Shown here: positions 16,968 through 28,438 of the stretch, in pieces
How the letters are laid out: each line of letters starts with the position of its first letter
Position numbering within the stretch: position 1 is the first letter of the stretch
NCBI RefSeq assembly: GCF_000382325.1
Contig: NZ_KB908059.1
Location: 248,001 to 312,000, forward strand
Origin: Woodsholea maritima DSM 17123
Lineage (GTDB): Bacteria > Pseudomonadota > Alphaproteobacteria > Caulobacterales > Maricaulaceae
Length of the DNA: 64,000 nt
Direction: 5' to 3'
Notes under the pieces: generated by a model
Told to the model about the DNA's origin: nothing
What the model saw: only the letters and a program-made list of their open reading frames with translations
The model's database searches: none
Program-made: the position numbers and the translations under genes

Positions 16968-17971
16968 TAGGCTTCAATCAAAACGTCGGTGTAAAGCTCA
17001 GACGGATCGGGCTCTGGGCTGTTTTTGGCAAATTCAGCAGATTCGTTCACGACCGCCTTCACGCGCTTTTCGATCTCTTTGAGATCATCCTCGCTCGCAT
17101 ATTCCGCATCCATGATCAGCTTTTTGACCAGATCAATCGGGTCACGGTGCTCACGCACCTCATTGACCTCATCACGGGTACGGTATTTGGCCGGGTCAGA
17201 CATGGAGTGCCCCCGATAGCGATAGGTCTTCATTTCCAGAATATAGGGGCCATTCCCCTCGCGGGCATGTTTAACGGCTTTATCCGCGGCCGCTTTCACC
17301 GCCAGAACATCCATACCGTCAACCTGCTCACCGGGAATACCAAAGGAAATGCCGCGCTTATAAAGCTCCACTTCAGATGAAGCGCGTTTGACGGCGGTGC
17401 CCATGGCATATTGGTTGTTTTCGATCACATAGATGACCGGCAAATTCCAGAGCTTGGCCATATTGAAGCTCTCATAGACCTGGCCCTGGTTCGCCGCGCC
17501 ATCACCGAAATAGGTCGCGCAAACCTTCTTATTGCCCTTGTACTGATCGGCCAGCGCCAAACCGGTCCCCAAGGACACCTGCGCGCCCACGATACCGTGA
17601 CCGCCGAAGAATTGTTTATCGCGCGAGAACATGTGCATCGAGCCGCCCTTGCCGCGCGAATAACCCCCTTCGCGGCCCGTCAGCTCAGCCATGACGCCAT
17701 TGGCACTCATCCCGCAGGCCAGCATATGGGCGTGATCGCGATAGCCGGTGATGACTTGATCGCCCTCTTCCAGCGCCGCTTGGATACCGGTAACGACCGC
17801 TTCCTGACCGATATAGAGGTGACAGAAACCCGCGATCAAACCCATGCCATAGAGCTGACCGGCCTTCTCCTCAAACCGGCGCATCAAGATCATGTCCTCA
17901 AAGTATTTGAGGAGCTCTTCTTTGCTGGCTTGAACCGTATTCGCACGCGAGGCAGACCGCTTAGTTGACAT
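16967..17971 (-). CDS. pdhA: Pyruvate dehydrogenase E1 alpha
   Basis: The thiamine-diphosphate subunit that decarboxylates pyruvate with PdhB. The TPP/Mg motif is seen as GDGAANQGQVYESFNMAKLW ending in ENN, and the phosphorylation-loop-like RYRGHSMSDPAKYR is intact. Other family blocks are RRFEEKAGQLYGMGLIAGFCHL and GGHGIVGAQVSLGTGLALAD. I take the ATG at 17971 (MSTKRSAS), giving 334 residues; a GTG nine bases upstream is possible. It starts the pdh cluster. The 112 bases to ftsB should hold its promoter, but none is convincing by eye. Confidence 0.96.
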   Translation of the reverse strand: MSTKRSASRANTVQASKEELLKYFEDMILMRRFEEKAGQLYGMGLIAGFCHLYIGQEAVVTGIQAALEEGDQVITGYRDHAHMLACGMSANGVMAELTGREGGYSRGKGGSMHMFSRDKQFFGGHGIVGAQVSLGTGLALADQYKGNKKVCATYFGDGAANQGQVYESFNMAKLWNLPVIYVIENNQYAMGTAVKRASSEVELYKRGISFGIPGEQVDGMDVLAVKAAADKAVKHAREGNGPYILEMKTYRYRGHSMSDPAKYRTRDEVNEVREHRDPIDLVKKLIMDAEYASEDDLKEIEKRVKAVVNESAEFAKNSPEPDPSELYTDVLIEA

Positions 17972-18083
17972 ATTTCGCACGCGAACTAATGCCCGCGCTC
18001 CCTATTACCGTTTTGTGCCCTGTATCAGGCCAAAGACGATTGGTAAAGGGGCAAGCTATGCTGCAAGCGCGAACAAAATCAAG

Positions 18084-18407
18084 CTACTGGCCGTAATAAA
18101 CCGGTTCAGCGCCTTCAATTTTAACGACGATTTCATTGGGATGCGCGTAATTTAAAACATCGCGCGCACGTTCTTCGAGATAATCGAGATCTAAAACGCC
18201 TTCTTGAACCGACAGGCGCGCCACTTGATCTTGCAAGCGTGCGCGCTGATCGCGCACGTCTTTCAGCTCTGATTCAACCTCAGCAATGCGCGATTGGATA
18301 ATGAGGTGGCTGCGATAGCCTTCCTCCGCATCCACGGCATGAAAGGCCAAATAGGCCACAAAGAGAAACAACCCTGCCGTTGGCAGAAAGCGCTTTAGCT
18401 TTCCCAT
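18084..18407 (-). CDS. ftsB: FtsB/DivIC-family septum formation initiator
   Basis: A 107-residue bitopic protein: short cytoplasmic start, one membrane segment (about 9-26), then a coiled coil (RIAEVESELKDVRDQRARLQ onward, about 38-70) and the family end block LDLDYLEERARDVLNYAHPNE. FtsB-type proteins form the FtsQLB complex that activates septal peptidoglycan synthesis at the inner membrane. The position between eno and pdhA is the usual alphaproteobacterial one. Confidence 0.88.
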   Translation of the reverse strand: MGKLKRFLPTAGLFLFVAYLAFHAVDAEEGYRSHLIIQSRIAEVESELKDVRDQRARLQDQVARLSVQEGVLDLDYLEERARDVLNYAHPNEIVVKIEGAEPVYYGQ

Positions 18408-18539
18408 CGACTACCCCATCCACCGCCCGCCTTTTGCGGATCATCATGGGAAGACTATCGCTCAATTGCGTAAACGAAGCGTTAGGGGAATCACAAAAGC
18501 GGTGATTCGTACTGAGAAAAAGTGTTAACGGCCAAGGCG

Positions 18540-19682
18540 TTAACCTTTTGGTGCGGGCAGGACCTGGGTGAGATCATGAAGGCCGCCGCCCACTTCGCCG
18601 ATGGCATTCACTTCCATCTGCACAATCTGGCGATCGGGAAAGGCGCGCGCATAAACCGCTTTTGCCGCTTCATCACGCACTTCATCGCCATATTTGGGCA
18701 TCATCACCGCGCCATTGGCAATATAAGCCTTGGCATAGGACGCAATGAAATAGGCCGCGCGCTGGGGCATTTCTTCCCGCAAGGGTCGCTGAACCTCAAT
18801 CACATCGAGAGGACGGGTCGCATCCGCGCTATAGCGCCGCAGACGGCGTAGATTGTCTTGCAAAGCGTAATAATCAGGATGGCTGCGGTCTTCAGTCACT
18901 TCGACCATCACGGCACTGTCGGAGAGAAACCGCGCCAGACCATCAACATGGCCATTGCTGAGCGTGTCAGCATCAGACCCATAAAGCCAAAGGATCTCTT
19001 CAGCGCCTGTCAGACGTTTAAGCTCAGCTTCCACCTCTTTACGGCCCTGATAAGGATTGCGCGAGGGCGATAAGAGACAGGTCTCACTGGTCATCAACCT
19101 CCCGGCTCCATCAACATCCAGCGCACCGGCTTCACACACGATGCCCGCCATCTCCATGGGGATGTCCAGTGCCTGCAATACCGGCTCAGCCAAGGCCCGA
19201 TCGCGATCATAGCCGGGCTCATCAGGCACCTTTTCCCCCCAGACATTGAAGCGGGTATTGATGCCCACGCGTTGGCCCGCCGCATCAAAGCCAATCAAGG
19301 CAAGGCTATCGCGTGCCCACATATCAAAGGCGGGCGCTTCGATCAGGGTAATATTGCTCGCGTCTTCAATCAAACTCTGGGCGCGCTCACGCGCATCAGG
19401 GGCCACGAACAGGGTCACCGGCTCAAACTGCGCCAAAGCGCGGGCAAAGCGGATCTGCTCTTCTTGCAACGCCCGGGTCGTGGCTTCACCAAACTGGCTA
19501 TAGGCCGCGCAAAATGTCATCAATGTCGCTTCATGCCGTGCCCATTCCGGCTCCACGCTCAAGCGCAGATCAGTCGGCTCGGACGTTTTCTTTTGACACG
19601 CAGACAGCGCCAATGTCAGGCCCAGGGCTCCACTGGCCCGTAGCCAATCACGCCGCGACAAAGATAGTGATGACATAGGCAT
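18540..19682 (-). CDS. Exported agmatine-deiminase-family protein lacking the catalytic Cys
   Basis: A 380-residue PAD/agmatine-deiminase-fold protein with a twin-arginine-like leader (SRRDWLRASG) and a lipobox (ALSAC), so probably a lipoprotein outside the cytoplasm, unlike classical agmatine deiminase. Family landmarks are MWARDS, NGHVDGLARFL and GGGLHDLTQVLPAPKG. In active enzymes the last motif reads GG-x(1-2)-IHC-x-TQ with Cys as nucleophile. Here it is His-Asp (Asp370), confirmed in the DNA codon. The EGG-x-IHVDG motif is also altered (CEAGALDVDG). It is therefore likely inactive as a deiminase or has a changed reaction. The start at 19682 has GGAG seven bases upstream. It lies between eno and ftsB, where this family is not expected. 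Confidence 0.82.
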   Translation of the reverse strand: MPMSSLSLSRRDWLRASGALGLTLALSACQKKTSEPTDLRLSVEPEWARHEATLMTFCAAYSQFGEATTRALQEEQIRFARALAQFEPVTLFVAPDARERAQSLIEDASNITLIEAPAFDMWARDSLALIGFDAAGQRVGINTRFNVWGEKVPDEPGYDRDRALAEPVLQALDIPMEMAGIVCEAGALDVDGAGRLMTSETCLLSPSRNPYQGRKEVEAELKRLTGAEEILWLYGSDADTLSNGHVDGLARFLSDSAVMVEVTEDRSHPDYYALQDNLRRLRRYSADATRPLDVIEVQRPLREEMPQRAAYFIASYAKAYIANGAVMMPKYGDEVRDEAAKAVYARAFPDRQIVQMEVNAIGEVGGGLHDLTQVLPAPKG

Positions 19683-19730
19683 GGCGAGGCTCCTTATTCA
19701 ATCTGGCTCAAACTAATCAGCTTTGCGGAT

Positions 19731-19771
19731 AAAACAAAGGGGCGAACCAATGGCTCGCCCCTCTTTTTTTT
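19731..19771 (-). terminator. Rho-independent terminator after eno
   Basis: AGGGGCGA (19738-19745) pairs with TCGCCCCT (19755-19762) across a nine-base loop. On the minus strand the stem is followed by TTTGTTTTAT, and on the plus strand by eight T's, so it could act both ways. Its job here is the end of eno, 29 bases upstream. Confidence 0.85.
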
Positions 19772-19790
19772 CTAACGCTGTAAGCCGCGA

Positions 19791-21101
<1,311 letters not shown>

Positions 21102-21296
21102 TCAGTGGTCTTACTGCGCTCGCCAAGACTTGCAAGCCCTAACCTGCTTTTGGGCCCGGACAGTTGTTAAACAGTCACAAAAAAGATCGTGCGTTTTTCT
21201 TGATTTAGCGCTTCCTCACACAGATTTGAAGCCGCATGACTTTTCAAAGCCCACTCCCCGTCTTTCACTGCATCATAAAACCAATTGGGGATGAAA

Positions 21297-21770
21297 ATGA
21301 GTTTAGAGAGTGTTCGCGCGCACTTAGCGCAAATCGCCGATGATATTGAGATCATCGTGACGCAAGAGATTAGCGCTACGGTCGAAGATGCGGCCAAGGC
21401 CCATCAGGTTGAGTCTGCCCAGATCGCCAAGACGTTAAGCTTCCGCATCAAAGATGAGGTTCTGCTGCTGGTCACGCGCGGTGATATGCGCTTAGACAAT
21501 ACCAAAGCCAAGGCGCAGTTTGGCGCTAAGCTATCCATGCTCAAAATGGATGAAGTGGTGGCGCTGACCGGTCATCCCGTGGGCGGGATCTGTCCCTTTG
21601 GCTTGAAAACGCCCTTGCCCGTCTATTGCGACATCAGCTTGCAAGCCTTTGATGTTGTGATCCCGGCCGCCGGGGCGATCAACGCGGCCCTGCGCATCAC
21701 GCCCACGCGTCTGGCTGAGATCACAGCCGCCCAATGGGTCGATGTCTGCCAGGCCCCCCGCACAGCTTAG
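21297..21770 (+). CDS. YbaK/EbsC-family aminoacyl-tRNA deacylase-like protein
   Basis: A 157-residue ProXp/YbaK-fold protein, which hydrolyses mischarged aminoacyl-tRNAs in trans. The landmarks are the lysine in QIAKTLSFRI, the mid-strand GAKLSML, the GHPVGGICPFGLK loop corresponding to the substrate-binding G-x-x-x-G-x-x-x-P-F-G, and the C-terminal RLAEITAAQW. I chose the ATG at 21297 (MSLESVRAHL) because GGGG lies six bases upstream and family members begin this way; the in-frame ATG at 21291 and TTG at 21285 are less likely. It is the only plus-strand gene between 3.2 and 26.5 kb. Confidence 0.88.
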   Translation: MSLESVRAHLAQIADDIEIIVTQEISATVEDAAKAHQVESAQIAKTLSFRIKDEVLLLVTRGDMRLDNTKAKAQFGAKLSMLKMDEVVALTGHPVGGICPFGLKTPLPVYCDISLQAFDVVIPAAGAINAALRITPTRLAEITAAQWVDVCQAPRTA

Positions 21771-21779
21771 CACCAAAAC

Positions 21780-21811
21780 AAAACCCCACGGGCGTTAGCC
21801 CATGGGGTTTT
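21780..21811. terminator. Bidirectional terminator between the YbaK gene and rpmF
   Basis: AAAACCCCA (21780-21788) pairs with TGGGGTTTT (21803-21811), and an inner GGGC/GCCC stem closes on GTTA. The A/T ends serve as U-tracts in both directions, suiting these convergent genes. Confidence 0.85.
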
Positions 21812-21844
21812 AATGTTTAAGCATCGCAACATGCAAAAGGAGGA

Positions 21845-22027
21845 TTAGTCCTCTTTCACGTCCAGAACTTGACGCCCACGATACATACCTGTTTTCAGGT
21901 CAATATGGTGCGGACGGCGCAATTCACCCGTGTCGCGATCCTCGATATAGGTCGGTGCGCCAAGCGCATCATGGCTACGGCGGAAGCCGCGCTTAGACCG
22001 GGTCACTTTACTCTTGGGGACGGCCAT
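21845..22027 (-). CDS. rpmF: 50S ribosomal protein L32
   Basis: A 60-residue L32 starting [20 protein letters not shown] with the family's basic N-terminus; the end is [11 protein letters not shown]. The zinc cysteines found in some L32 forms are absent. An upstream in-frame start at 22123 would add 32 residues of non-family sequence, so I use the ATG at 22027, which has GAGAGG just before it. It stands alone between the YbaK gene and pyrG. Confidence 0.95.
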   Translation of the reverse strand: MAVPKSKVTRSKRGFRRSHDALGAPTYIEDRDTGELRRPHHIDLKTGMYRGRQVLDVKED

Positions 22028-22147
22028 CGACGCCTCTCCAGTCTGTCTTCGAAAAAACGTGAACGGCGGCCAAAGCCGCCGATGTGAGGCGCGGTATATA
22101 TCGGCTTTACCGCGCCTTGGCAATACATCACTACAGATGATCTGCCA

Positions 22148-23827
<1,680 letters not shown>

Positions 23828-23848
23828 TCACCTGTGAAAAACTTGCAC

Positions 23849-23883
23849 AAAAAAAGCCCGCCCTCGCCAATGGCTGAGCGGGC
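23849..23883 (-). terminator. Rho-independent terminator after secG
   Basis: A GCCCGC (23856-23861) and GCGGGC (23878-23883) stem with an inner GCC/GGC is followed on the minus strand by seven T's. It lies 22 bases after the secG stop. Confidence 0.8.
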
Positions 23884-23904
23884 CTTTGAAATCTGGTTTG
23901 AACC

Positions 23905-24420
23905 TTAGTTCTGCGGCTCTTCGCCTTGAGGTTCAGCTGGGGCTTCATCGCCTGAAGCCACAGGCTCCTGGCTTAGCTCAGCGCCGTCTTCAACTGGAAC
24001 CTCGACGCTGACTTCAGGGCCAGCTTGCTCAGGCAAGCTTGCAGGAAGGTCTGCGGTCACGTCAGCCGGAACGGAGACGGGCTCGGACGCCTCATCGGTT
24101 GGCACTTCGGTAAATGTGCCAAGCCCCAGATCATCCACGGTGATTTCCCCCGGTTGGCGCGCATTGTTCAAACGCTCCACCACGGATTGGTCGGCATTTT
24201 CAACACCGCTGACAATGGCCAACAAGATGGAGTTCACGATAAACACTGCACCCAAAATCATGGTGAGACGGGTCAACAGATTGGCCGCCCCGCGACCGCT
24301 CATCATACCGCCGGGGCTGCCCCCGATCCCAAGTGCGCCGCCCTCAGAACGCTGCAGCAAAACAACCGTGACGAGACCCGCCGCGACAATCAGGTGGATG
24401 ATGAGAAGAACCGTATGCAT
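23905..24420 (-). CDS. secG: Protein translocase subunit SecG
   Basis: Inner-membrane SecYEG subunit. The first 75 residues are canonical: two membrane helices (about 3-22 and 52-72) around LQRSEGGALGIGGSPGGMMSGRGAANLLTR (positions 23-52, Gly-rich loop). The remaining 95 residues are a Pro/Glu/Val-rich tail (SEPVSVPADVTADLPASLPE and similar), long compared with E. coli SecG but common in this group. The tail is likely disordered. Confidence 0.95.
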   Translation of the reverse strand: MHTVLLIIHLIVAAGLVTVVLLQRSEGGALGIGGSPGGMMSGRGAANLLTRLTMILGAVFIVNSILLAIVSGVENADQSVVERLNNARQPGEITVDDLGLGTFTEVPTDEASEPVSVPADVTADLPASLPEQAGPEVSVEVPVEDGAELSQEPVASGDEAPAEPQGEEPQN

Positions 24421-24547
24421 GTAACCCTGCTATCCCCAAGACGAGATAAAGACCTAAAAGGTGTGCGATTGAACGCGCAGGGATACACCACCCAAACCAT
24501 AAAGGCCATAGCCGGTCACACACGCATGTAAGGGGCGAATATTCGAC

Positions 24548-25546
24548 CTAAGCGGCGTCTTCAGAACCTGTTTCAGACTTCGCGACGGCATCGCGAATGC
24601 TGGCCATGCGCGGCGCAATACGCGCGCGCAGGCTTTCCACCGTACGTTCAATTTCTCCACGAGAAGTGACATCCATGCCTTCTTCACCCGCATAGGCCGC
24701 ATAGGCCCCCATCGCCAATTCCTTAGCCAGAGCCAAGTTCTCAATGGAAAAACCTTCAGAGGTTTTTAAAGCGGCCGTCACTTCACACAGGGCCTGAGCC
24801 ACACGGCTGGCATCCTTAGCCCCCAAACGCGCGAGGCGTTGGCGCAATTCCACTGCAGAGCGCTCCAAATCCCCAATATCAATCTGAACGGGACGATCAG
24901 CGCGGCTTTCGCGCATGGCGATTTCAACACCCACCACAATGCGCATGGATAAGCGGCGTAGACGCTCATTATCCACGGCCGAACGCGCCTCTTTGATCCA
25001 GGCATTGGCGTATTCCAGCGCGTCGTAATCTTCTTCGACAATGGCCTTTAAGGTATTCGGGGCTTCGATCGGTTTGACATTGCCATTCCCCCGGCTGGGA
25101 TCGGTCCGCCGATCTGGACCAATATAGTCGGATGTCACGATGAAGGGTTTGCGCGCTTTGACCAAAGTGCGAATACGCTCTTCGATAAATGAGGTCGAGA
25201 ACGGCCGGATAATGATATCATCCGCCCCACTGGCAATCGCTTGTTTAAGAAGGCCACTATCGCGCGACCAACAGGTCAGCAGGGTCACGACAAAGGGGTT
25301 GTGCCCCATCTCACCCATACGCAAGCCCTTGATACAGGGCAGAATTTCCTGCTCATTATTGGCGATTTCGGCGATGATCAGTTGCGGAGCATCGTCCATG
25401 ACCCGGCGCTTGAACTCTTTGATCGAGCTCATGCACACAATATCACGAAAACCAAGCTCATGCAGGGCATAGCGGGTCGTGCGCAAATTGATATGCACCG
25501 GATCGAAAACAACCACCGATGCACGCGACAGATCCATACCGATCAT
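24548..25546 (-). CDS. Degenerate receiver-domain protein
   Basis: A 332-residue protein with a CheY-like domain (about 8-125) and a helical C-terminal part. One of the N-terminal acidic residues is present (VVVFDP, Asp15). The phosphoacceptor position is Glu60 (LIIAEIANNEQ) rather than Asp, and the conserved Lys is Arg114 (ADDIIIRPF). The linker carries the motif YIGPDRRTDPSR, seen in other alphaproteobacterial receiver proteins. The C-terminal 200 residues are helical with a repeated Arg/Ala pattern and no DNA-binding or enzyme motif that I can identify. It probably works by protein contact without phosphorylation. It lies between tpiA and secG, an insertion in the usual tpiA-secG-pyrG order. 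Confidence 0.75.
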   Translation of the reverse strand: MIGMDLSRASVVVFDPVHINLRTTRYALHELGFRDIVCMSSIKEFKRRVMDDAPQLIIAEIANNEQEILPCIKGLRMGEMGHNPFVVTLLTCWSRDSGLLKQAIASGADDIIIRPFSTSFIEERIRTLVKARKPFIVTSDYIGPDRRTDPSRGNGNVKPIEAPNTLKAIVEEDYDALEYANAWIKEARSAVDNERLRRLSMRIVVGVEIAMRESRADRPVQIDIGDLERSAVELRQRLARLGAKDASRVAQALCEVTAALKTSEGFSIENLALAKELAMGAYAAYAGEEGMDVTSRGEIERTVESLRARIAPRMASIRDAVAKSETGSEDAA

Positions 25547-25613
25547 AACGACTCACTCTGCCTTATATTTCCTAAGCTACCAAAGACCATGGCGTGTGAG
25601 TCTAAATATTGGC

Positions 25614-26348
25614 TTATGCAATATGCTTAATGATGTCCAAAAAGTCTTGCGCGTTCAAAGATGCGCCGCCCACTAAAGCCCCATCAATGTCTTTTTGTGC
25701 TAATAAGTCTTGCGCATTGTCCGGTTTTACCGAGCCACCGTAAAGTATACGCAAAGCCTCTGCCCCCTCATAGGGCCAGGCCGCCCGCAAAGCGGCGTGA
25801 AGGGCTTGTGCATCTTGTGCGGTTGCGGTTTTTCCCGTGCCAATGGCCCAGATGGGCTCATACGCAATCACCACATCAGCCCCATGCACCTGGGGCACAC
25901 TGTGACGCAATTGCTGGGTCACGATGGCTTCAGCTTTACCGGATTCGCGCTGCTCTAAGGTCTCACCCAGACAGATGATGGGAATTAGCCCCGCACTCAA
26001 TGCGGCCTCGGCCTTGGTACGGACATTGGCATCGCTTTCGCCATGGCCTTCGCGACGCTCGCTATGGCCCACGATGACATAACGACACCCAATGTCTTTG
26101 AGCATGGTCGCAGAAAGATCACCCGTAAAGGCCCCGCCTTTAAAGCACGAACAATCTTGTGCGCCCATCTCAACGACGCTGTCCTTCAGGGCCACTTTAA
26201 AGGGGAATAGCAAGGTCGCAGGCGGACACACCACAACATCACCCGGTAGAGGATGAGGCAAACCCGCACAAACATCTTGAGCCCACCCCAGATCGGCGCT
26301 CAGCCCGTTCATTTTCCAATTGCCCGCAATCAGTGCGCGACGTGTCAT
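25614..26348 (-). CDS. tpiA: Triosephosphate isomerase
   Basis: Glycolytic isomerase of 244 residues. The start MTRRALIAGNWKMNGL carries the active-site Asn and Lys. The histidine is in YVIVGHSERRE, the catalytic glutamate in VVIAYEPIWAIGTGKTA, and the phosphate loop in ILYGGSVKPDNAQDLL. I use the ATG at 26348, preceded by GAGGAGGGG; an in-frame ATG at 26432 adds 28 unrelated residues. It is divergent from the ppiD-like gene, with 180 bases between starts. Confidence 0.97.
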   Translation of the reverse strand: MTRRALIAGNWKMNGLSADLGWAQDVCAGLPHPLPGDVVVCPPATLLFPFKVALKDSVVEMGAQDCSCFKGGAFTGDLSATMLKDIGCRYVIVGHSERREGHGESDANVRTKAEAALSAGLIPIICLGETLEQRESGKAEAIVTQQLRHSVPQVHGADVVIAYEPIWAIGTGKTATAQDAQALHAALRAAWPYEGAEALRILYGGSVKPDNAQDLLAQKDIDGALVGGASLNAQDFLDIIKHIA

Positions 26349-26528
26349 GACGCCCCCCTCCTCAAGATCGATTTGAGGCCTGTTCCTTTTCAAGTTTGGC
26401 CAAGCGATAGCAGGGCTTGGCCCGGACCGCAATCAAGCGGCGACACACGCTTGCCCCTTTCGCCCTCACCTATTAGGTTCGCGCGTTGACGTTTCACAGT
26501 TTCGCTCATGTGAAGGACTATAGGTTCT

Positions 26529-28421
26529 ATGCTCGCTCTTATGCGCCATGCCGCGCGCTCTCCCATCGCCGTCGTTATTATTGGTCTTTTGATCGCCAGC
26601 TTTGCCCTGTGGGGGATTAGCGACATCTTCACGCGCGGCGGAAATGCTGTGGCTATTGTCGGGTCTGAAACCATTACCGCCCAAGAGCTGAACCAGGCGT
26701 ATGAGACTGAATTCTCACGTATTCAGCGCGAAAACCCTCAGCTGACCCGCGAAATGGCCGATCAATATGGCTTGGGCGAGCAAGTCTTGCAGCGCCTGAT
26801 TGGCGAAGCAGCCTTGCGGGTCAAGGCCAACACCATGAATCTTGCGGTTTCTGACGACAAACTGTTAGAGACAATCCAAGATATAGAAGCGTTCAAAAGC
26901 CCTTTCAGTGGTCAATTTGATTCGACCACTTACGCCTCGGTTTTGCGCGACATTAATTTGAACACACGTTTGTTTGAGCGCCAAGTGCGTGAGGAATTGC
27001 GCCGCGGTCAGATCAGCACAGCCGTTTATAAAGGCGTCAGCGTTCCTGAGATCATGCTGCAGGCCCAAGCGGCCTTTGCAGGCGAGCGCCGTCAGATCCA
27101 TGCCTTGATGTTAAGCCCTAGCCTGGCCGGGGATATCGAAGCCCCAACGGATGAGCAGCTGACCACCTTCATCGAAGAGAATGCGCAATATTTTACCCGC
27201 CCAGAACAGCGTCGCTTCACGCTTGTTCGATTTGAACCCAGCGCCTTTGCCCCCGATATCGAGGTGAGCGAGGATGATATTCGTGCACGCTATGACTATG
27301 AACGCGAAAGCGGCAGCCTGGGCACACCCGCAACGCGTAGTCTGATCACGCTGGCCGCTGGCACGCAAGAGACGGCGCAAGCCCTCGCCGCCCGGCTGCG
27401 TGAGGGCGCAAGCGCCGATGCCTTAGCACAGGAGTTCAGCCTCTTAGAGCCGCAAACCTATGACAGCGTTCAAGCCTATCAAATTCCCGATAGCACTATC
27501 GCGGCCGCCGCTTTTGAGATGCAGACGAATGAAGTGCGGGCCATTGAAGGGCGTTTGGGCTGGACCGTCATCCAGGTCAGCGCGGCTCAAAACGCCGTTA
27601 TCCCAACCTACGAGACACAAAGCGCAACGATCCGTCAAAGCCTAGCCGAAGCCCAAGCCGGTGATGTGATGTATGACCGTGTGAGCGCCTTCCAAGACGC
27701 CGTCGCCCAGGGTTCAACCCTGGAAGAAGCTGCCATCGCGGCGAATGTGCCCTATGAAAGCTTTGACTTCATCACAAATAATGGCTTCACCCTGGATCAG
27801 GAGCCGGTCTACACCCTGCTGGAAGCCTCTGACCTCTTAGAGCAGATCTTTGCCTTGCCGCTTGCCTATACCAGCGATGTTGAAGGCTATGGTGAGGGCA
27901 ATTATTTTGTCGCGCGCGTAGATGCGATTGAAGATCAGCGCTTGGCCACTTTAGATGAAGTGCGCGATGAAGTGACGCCCGCCTGGCGCGCACGTCAATT
28001 GGATGAAGCGCTGGGTGTGATCGTTGCGCAGGCTCAAACCCGGATCAATGCCGGTGAAGACCTCAACGTCATCGCCGATAGTTTGGGGGCAGGTGCGCGC
28101 GTAGAAACGGCGACCCTCACCCGTGAACAAACCGCAGGGGCCTTCAATCAACGCCTTGTCTCCCAAGCCTTCAATGCCAACGCTCATGAAGCGTTCGAAG
28201 CGCGCGCGGGGGATGGACGCACGCGTGCCTTGGTGCTGGTGGACGCCATTTTGCCCCCGGCCAATGCGTCGATGGCCACTGTCAATCGCGAGGCGATGGA
28301 GCAAGGCTTAACCCAGGACATCGCCATTCGGTTTGAGAACGCTTTACGCAATCATTACGAGCCCAAAGTCGATACTAATCTGCGTGATTTGGCCCTTGGC
28401 CGCACCCAACCGACGCAATAA
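26529..28421 (+). CDS. ppiD: PpiD/SurA-like peptidylprolyl isomerase and periplasmic chaperone
   Basis: A 630-residue protein anchored by one N-terminal membrane helix (about residues 15-35, AVVIIGLLIASFALWGIS) with a SurA_N-type helical domain (about 40-240) and a weakly conserved parvulin region (about 245-370). In E. coli PpiD sits at the SecYEG exit and assists folding of secreted proteins. The length and the motif sequence GNAVAIVGSETITAQELNQA fit. Isomerase residues are poorly conserved, so it may be mainly a chaperone. It starts the unit leading into trpE, 17 bases away. Confidence 0.9.
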   Translation: MLALMRHAARSPIAVVIIGLLIASFALWGISDIFTRGGNAVAIVGSETITAQELNQAYETEFSRIQRENPQLTREMADQYGLGEQVLQRLIGEAALRVKANTMNLAVSDDKLLETIQDIEAFKSPFSGQFDSTTYASVLRDINLNTRLFERQVREELRRGQISTAVYKGVSVPEIMLQAQAAFAGERRQIHALMLSPSLAGDIEAPTDEQLTTFIEENAQYFTRPEQRRFTLVRFEPSAFAPDIEVSEDDIRARYDYERESGSLGTPATRSLITLAAGTQETAQALAARLREGASADALAQEFSLLEPQTYDSVQAYQIPDSTIAAAAFEMQTNEVRAIEGRLGWTVIQVSAAQNAVIPTYETQSATIRQSLAEAQAGDVMYDRVSAFQDAVAQGSTLEEAAIAANVPYESFDFITNNGFTLDQEPVYTLLEASDLLEQIFALPLAYTSDVEGYGEGNYFVARVDAIEDQRLATLDEVRDEVTPAWRARQLDEALGVIVAQAQTRINAGEDLNVIADSLGAGARVETATLTREQTAGAFNQRLVSQAFNANAHEAFEARAGDGRTRALVLVDAILPPANASMATVNREAMEQGLTQDIAIRFENALRNHYEPKVDTNLRDLALGRTQPTQ

Positions 28422-28438
28422 GGCAAGAGAGCGCGATC

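Noticed and set aside
26349-26528. Promoter with TTGACG at 26486 for the ppiD-like gene
   Set aside because: No -10 element at an acceptable spacing, so it was not listed as a feature.
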